64,000 nucleotides of DNA from the NCBI RefSeq assembly GCF_027887165.1, contig NC_077232.1, positions 79,249,483 to 79,313,482 on the forward strand, given 5' to 3'. The notes under the pieces were generated by a model. The model did not search any database. It saw nothing but the letters and a program-made list of their open reading frames with translations, and was not told the origin of the DNA. Position numbers and translations under genes: made by a program. Source of the DNA: Monodelphis domestica (taxonomy: Eukaryota; Chordata; Mammalia; Didelphimorphia; Didelphidae). The first letter of the stretch is position 1; every line of letters starts with the position of its first letter. Below, piece by piece: positions 61,999-64,000 of this stretch.

Positions 61999-63940
61999 AT
62001 AATTCAAATTACCTTTTATAGGAGTTTAAGAAAAGTTAGTAACTGGTTAGATACCAATTACATTTTGCTATCTTTTATTAAACCTTCAGCTCTGAGATTA
62101 TGTATGAAAAAGGTACTGCTAATCTGTAAGACAAATTTTAATTTTTAAAACCCCAATACTTCCAATAGTGCATTCCAACAAACCAAGAGATTTATAATTG
62201 AAAATGTGTGGGTATTCCATGTTTATTTATATAAGAAACTTGTCCTTTCCCTAGTTCAGGGATCTGACCTGATTCTTCTTCCCATGTTACTCCAGAATAC
62301 TCATTCCTTACCCCAAGAAAGCTCTTCCTGCCACCTTTTCACTCTGACCACCCCCTTGGCTGCTCTCAAATATGACAAATAAGTAGTATCTGCATGTCAG
62401 CTCTACCTAAGGAATAAGATTGGCAAGTAGACTCACAAAGCCCATTCATTCTAGAAGTAATTCAAGTTAACATAAATGTTAAATTCAGTGTTGATCCAAG
62501 ACCTCATTGAATGTAACAAAATCAACGGCTCTCAGCAAACCTTCATGTAAGCTTGGTCACAAGAGGTCAGCTTGTCATGGCCTGGGCATTAGCCCTGATG
62601 TCTCCTTCTTGCCCAGATTTTGTCCTCCATCATACACAGGTGAGCAGCAGCACCCAGGCCTGCTGAACTAGCCCAAGCTTCTCTGAATGCATCAAGTATT
62701 GACTGAGTCATTCTAATTACACTCAAGAGACCCACAGGAGGTCAAAGGCTAAGCAGATAGACACAAAAGGAACCACCCATCTGAGGGGCTCAGCTGTGTG
62801 TGTGCAGGACACTCACACACATTAGTTAAGATAAGTGCAAAGGAAATACAAAGTAATGTGATTTCCTTTTCTTAGCAGGGGGTATATGTGTGTGGAGTGA
62901 GGAGGGATTATTGCAGAAGAAGCACCTGAGCTTGGTCATGAACACTAACCTGTATCTGTCTCCCGACCCTTTTAGCATCCTAAGATAACCTCTGGATTTT
63001 AAAGCAAAGGATCTTACTTTTGAACCTCTGAACCAAATCTCTCTGAGATGATGGGTAGAGTCCTCCCTACAATGCTGAGAGACACTGGTCAGGTGCTGTG
63101 TGGCCATTCTATGGACCTTGTGGGGACTCCAGGCATTCAGAAGACCCATCTCTGATTCCAAATGAGGCTAGAGTCCACCAAATCAGAGGAGCTCAGGAAA
63201 GGGACATCACAAAGAGCAAATTTAATAAACTGGACTAAGGAAAGGAAGTAGGGCTCTTTTTGCCTTAGAACTGCAGAGAGAGGAAATGGCTAAAAGAGTG
63301 GCTATATAGTGGCTTGGGGGGAAGGTGGCTAGGAATGTGCCAGGACAGGTGAGAGCATGGCTAAGGGGAATTCCAGTGCATGTATGCATGCAACACACAC
63401 ATTTGGGGTCTCAGGCTGCCCAGGAGAAAGCAGGCATGCCTGAGTTTTGACTGAAAAGCTGGTGCAGCTGGCTGGGGGAGGAAGCTTGCCACATATGGCT
63501 GGTGCCTCTTCTTTCTCTGGTCTGCTTTTTATTTACTTATAAATTAAGATACAGTTTCCAGATAATTTTCATTTTAACCAGAAACTAAACTTTTGTTCTC
63601 AACCCCACTTTTTCAGGAATGGAAGGGGAGAAGCCTAGACTCCAGAGAATCCATTCCTTTCTTTCTCCCCTCCACCCAGAATTGGCTTCCCTCTTGAAGA
63701 GCAGGGCTGACTTGACTTGCCCATCCTTGATGGATCAAATCATCAGTAAGGTAGGTTGAGTTAATGGATACCTGGTGTCAGGTACCAAAGATACCTTCTC
63801 AACAACCTGTTGACCTTTTTGTCATTCAAACCATCTATTTCTCTACCAGGGCTTGGACAAGAGCTTGCCCTTGGATAAGACACTCCACTGCCTACGGAAG
63901 CTCCTCTGGCAGTTGACACTAACAACTCCAGCAGAAGGGA
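61999..63940. other. NELFA intron, nothing recognised
   Basis: About 1.9 kb without a convincing exon or repeat. The 111-codon frame at 62826-63161 (- strand) has no domain. Confidence 0.4.
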
Positions 63941-63944
63941 AGCT

Positions 63945-63972
63945 ATCTCTCTCTCTCTCTCTCTCTCCTCCT
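63945..63972. repeat. (CT)n microsatellite
   Basis: Pure CT units followed by CTCCTCCTCC, close to the NELFA exon donor at the window end. Confidence 0.9.
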
Positions 63973-63986
63973 CCTCCAACCCTCAC

Positions 63987-64000
63987 CTAATGGGTCCAAA
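63987..64000 (-). CDS. NELFA: NELFA exon edge at the window end (inferred)
   Basis: The last 14 bases read, on the - strand, FGPI plus two bases of Arg, followed by the donor ATTAG/gtgagg. The two left-over bases complete the codon begun by the 32-nt exon. Only the edge is in the window. Confidence 0.5.

Larger units (their letters stand above)
54375..64000 (-). other. NELFA: NELFA gene, 3' end (negative elongation factor A)
   Basis: NELFA (WHSC2) is the NELF subunit that binds RNA polymerase II and helps hold it at promoter-proximal pause sites in the nucleus. The exons at 57245-57429, 58108-58207, 60872-61137, 61330-61361 and 63987-64000 join in phase into 597 nt (198 codons plus stop). 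They give the Pro/Thr/Gln-rich linker, QEMFKTANKVTRPEKALILG and the conserved end QIKLSEHTE to KYKPITNVS. The rest of the gene lies to the right of the window. It converges on NSD2, as at human 4p16.3. Confidence 0.93.

Noticed and set aside
62826..63161. 111-codon - strand frame as a NELFA exon
   Set aside because: No resemblance to NELF-A, and the phases of the flanking exons are satisfied without it.

Overview
The window is a piece of a marsupial nuclear genome. The coding exons are vertebrate, split by spliceosomal introns, and the spacer DNA is packed with marsupial repeats: tRNA-derived CORE-SINEs (dozens of 'caagtcactt...' copies), marsupial L1 3' ends, a half-L1 (HAL1)-like element, L2, CR1/L3 and solo LTRs. 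I cannot name the species from sequence alone.

Region 1 (1 to about 40.6 kb, + strand) is the 3' half of NSD2 (WHSC1/MMSET), the histone H3K36 methyltransferase. Thirteen coding exons (4302-36195) splice in frame with matching phases into 738 codons plus a stop, the length expected for human residues 628-1365. They encode the PHD cluster, the second PWWP domain, AWS, SET, post-SET and the C-terminal PHD/C5HCH module. The intron at 5261-7443 has a GC donor. The intron before the first exon seen here carries a textbook polyadenylation site (2285), where the short NSD2 isoform would be expected to end. The stop codon is followed by a largely repeat-free stretch of about 4.4 kb read as the 3' UTR, ending at AATAAA 40535 with a G-quadruplex-type run just downstream.

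Region 2 (17.2-27.8 kb) is one 10.6 kb intron inside the SET-coding part. It is an archaeological stack: a HAL1-like element hosts a solo LTR and a processed pseudogene of RP9, and a SINE is split by a second solo LTR. A decayed L1 is broken up by SINEs and other repeats. Several insertions have perfect target-site duplications.

Region 3 (about 40.6-54.4 kb) lies between two convergent genes. It holds L1 debris, SINEs, a full LTR and an unexpected GC- and CpG-rich block (about 45.5-48.2 kb) with no recognisable gene.

Region 4 (54.4-64 kb, - strand) is the 3' end of NELFA (WHSC2), a subunit of the NELF pausing complex. Four internal or terminal coding exons and the edge of a fifth (14 bases) join in phase, including a 32-nt exon. 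The 3' UTR appears to extend to AATAAA at 54398-54403. NSD2 and NELFA are the same convergent pair found at human 4p16.3, so this is conserved synteny, with a much wider spacer here. I see no prokaryotic features, CRISPR array or new multigene system.
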